Assembly: GCF_000264995.1 (NCBI RefSeq)
Contig: NW_006767444.1
Location: forward strand, 1,009,624 to 1,033,109
From: Punctularia strigosozonata HHB-11173 SS5
Lineage: Eukaryota > Basidiomycota > Agaricomycetes > Corticiales > Punctulariaceae
DNA: 23,486 bases
Reading direction: 5' to 3'
Shown here: one piece after another, positions 21,776 through 23,486 of the stretch
How the letters are laid out: the number at the start of each line of letters is the position of its first letter
Numbering within the stretch: the stretch's first letter is position 1
Position numbers and translations under genes: made by a program
The notes under the pieces: model-generated
What the model saw: the letters and a program-made list of their open reading frames with translations, nothing else
Databases searched by the model: none
What the model was told of the DNA's origin: nothing

Positions 21776-22787
21776 CGCGGTGTCGTGTGTGCTGGGACGA
21801 CGTCGCTATAAGACGGACATGCACTGGTACAGTTAGCGTGTTGCGGCCTTAGATGTGGTGATGAAGCGCAGGAGGCTTGTCGCTTCTGGTCGTCGTTGTC
21901 GGCCGGTGGCTTGCACTAGTCGTCGACGTTGAGCACGGCGAGCTCGGGGGCGCGGTGTGACTGCGCGCGGGACCCAACGACGGCGAGAAAGACAGTTGTG
22001 GCGCAGAACTCGCTTTGCCCCTCTTCCACTCGCGCACCATCACAATAACGATCAAAATTCCCGCTGCTCAAACTCTGCGTTCCTCGTTGTGACTCGTTAC
22101 GTGCATAGTGGAAGATGCGGGGCCTGGATACGGCGACACTGCGCGGTATTTGGCCCCATGTACGTACATATATCTGTACAGGATGTCGAAGATATGCTAA
22201 ATGTGAACATGCAGTACGACAGCATAGCAGTGCTTTGATGAAAATCAGAGCTCGGGTGTCGGAAGACTCGATTACCGGTCCACCATCTACTCTTCTAAGG
22301 TAGCTGTCATGCAAATCTTGACCGATGTCACATGATATGATCGACTGCTTGAAGGCCCTTCTCCTCCTGCAGATCAAGCACGATCACCAATGCGCGACCT
22401 ATATTGTCTAGATACAGTTCATTACTAGGGATCATAGGTTACGACTCCGGAGAAAGAGTAAAACTGCAAGAGCAGATGAAATTTGAAGCCATTTTTGGCA
22501 GCCACGTGATATCGGTCAGGATTTGCATGGCAGCTACCTTAGTGTTTGCACCTCCCGTCGATCACCAGCGATCATGTAAGTATACGTATGCCGTTGATGA
22601 TGGTCAGTTTCTCATCATCAATTCATCAAAGTGCACGCGTGCGTTGTAGATCTTCAGTGCGGATATCCTCGAGCACTCTCATCTCCCCTTTGTGTATATA
22701 CTGTGGGTCGTTTCAAGGTTGTGGATGGACGTTGCTGAATGGTGGGCGTCACCGACCCAACATCAGGAAAAACCTCAGTCAATAACC

Positions 22788-22804
22788 GTCACTAATTTAG
22801 TGAC
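22788..22804. repeat. inverted repeat GTCACTAA-T-TTAGTGAC, with a nearby extra half copy
   Basis: Two exact 8-base arms surround one base. GTCACTAAT occurs again at 22857-22865. This could be a protein-binding palindrome or nested ends of a small degraded transposable element. No element boundary or target-site duplication could be identified. Confidence 0.4.
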
Positions 22805-23435
22805 CATCGCGTGCAGGTCGTGCTAAACACACTTATATACTCACTACCTGGTAAGGGTCACTAATCGTTGCTAATGTCGGCTGTCGTGGGATACATGATC
22901 TTATAGCACCGAGTGTGATTCACGCTATTTATCTAACGTGCATAGTAATGAGTTGATGATTATGTAGAGTACATCGTCGTGAGTGCAGGAACGCGGTGGT
23001 CTTCATGCTTAGCCCACGATCTTTTGGTTTGTAATTAACATTGTGGAGCAGCATGAGCTTGCATACAAGCCGGATTGGCGACCCGGCCGCCGCGTTGCAT
23101 GCATTATTTGTGGAAGAGTAAGCCATTCTTCGTGCCGGCCCATCGAGGGTAGTATCTGGAATGGAGCGACATCAGACAGAATTAGTCCCGTACATCGGAA
23201 CGGCAGCTCGTGAGCGTAAATGGAGTTCTTCGTGTGATATGACATGCCGTCGAGAACGGTAGCTACTCGAGATACATCAAACTGGCGGGCATAGTCAGAT
23301 ATGGCATCATATATGTAACCAATTAGTCGTGTACAGACGGGGCACTTTGGGGCGAGCACTATGCATAGCATCATTCACCAACGAGAGGTGGAATGTCGAA
23401 GCTTTGATTCTGAAGCGCAATCCGACCTAGCGAGA

Positions 23436-23455
23436 TGCATCCAAATTGGGATGCA
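23436..23455. repeat. short inverted repeat (7-nt arms, 6-nt loop)
   Basis: TGCATCC and GGATGCA flank a six-base loop near the right edge. It is short enough to be chance and is recorded only because this flank has no other content. Confidence 0.3.
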
Positions 23456-23486
23456 CAATCACTGCCACGTTGTCCCGACTCCCCCG

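Larger units (their letters stand above)
21776..23486. other. gene-poor right flank (kinase promoter and AT-richer DNA)
   Basis: About 1.7 kb without a supportable gene. The first few hundred bases should hold the kinase promoter. From about 22,300 the base composition is more AT-rich than in the genes, and small repeats occur (see the entries at 22788 and 23436). A minus-strand frame of 121 codons at 23009-23374 has no motif I recognise, and its composition does not clearly look coding. It could be an exon of a gene or element continuing beyond the window. Confidence 0.45.

Noticed and set aside
23009-23374. Minus-strand frame of 121 codons at the right edge, considered as a gene
   Set aside because: No motif or family pattern is visible and a stop precedes it within the window. 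It is kept only as a remark in the right-flank entry.
1-23486. CRISPR arrays, bacterial operons, prophage or defence islands
   Set aside because: No regularly spaced repeats and no prokaryotic signals were seen. All solid genes are intron-rich fungal nuclear genes.
1-23486. tRNA or rRNA genes
   Set aside because: I looked for B-box-like strings and cloverleaf arms in the intergenic stretches and found none I could support. A covariance-model scan (tRNAscan-SE type) would be decisive.

Overview
The window is nuclear DNA of a filamentous fungus, very probably an Agaricomycete basidiomycete. Genes are closely packed on both strands. Each is cut by many short introns, mostly 46-67 nt with GT...AG ends. 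The coding sequence is GC-rich, and the proteins belong to eukaryotic nuclear families. All gene models here were built by hand from reading frames, splice sites and phase. Each complete model gives a total length divisible by three.

Layout from left to right. (1) At the left edge, reading off the window on the minus strand, is the N-terminal piece of a pogo/Tigger-type DDE transposase (1-347). (2) On the plus strand, 1047-3003 is a six-exon gene for a basic, disordered, probably nuclear protein that I do not recognise. (3) Convergent to it, 3215-6374 minus is SET2, the histone H3K36 methyltransferase, in 12 exons with AWS, SET, post-SET, TFIIS-N-like and SRI domains. (4) Divergent from SET2, 7327-9008 plus is RPA49, the A49 subunit of RNA polymerase I, in 7 exons. 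(5) Tandem with it, 9413-17027 plus is UTP10 (HEATR1/BP28 family), a 2,097-residue HEAT-repeat protein of the small-subunit processome, in 24 exons including one GC-AG intron. (6) Convergent to UTP10 with only 95 bases between stop codons, 17123-21775 minus is a p21-activated (PAK-like) kinase of about 1,410 residues. It has a CRIB domain split by a 23-nt microexon and several non-standard catalytic and activation-loop residues. (7) The last 1.7 kb (21776-23486) has no gene I can support, only short inverted repeats.

Functional reading. Three of the genes act on chromatin, transcription or ribosome production. RPA49 and UTP10 lie next to each other in the same direction and share a 12-nt pyrimidine-rich string upstream of their start codons. 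UTP10-family proteins link Pol I transcription to pre-rRNA processing, so this pairing may matter, though it may be chance. SET2 acts on Pol II chromatin and shares a 952-nt divergent intergenic region with RPA49. The kinase is the most unusual protein: its catalytic-loop lysine, DFG glycine and activation-loop threonine are all replaced. The window looks like ordinary conserved fungal core genome with a transposon remnant at one end. I saw no defence system, CRISPR array or biosynthetic cluster.
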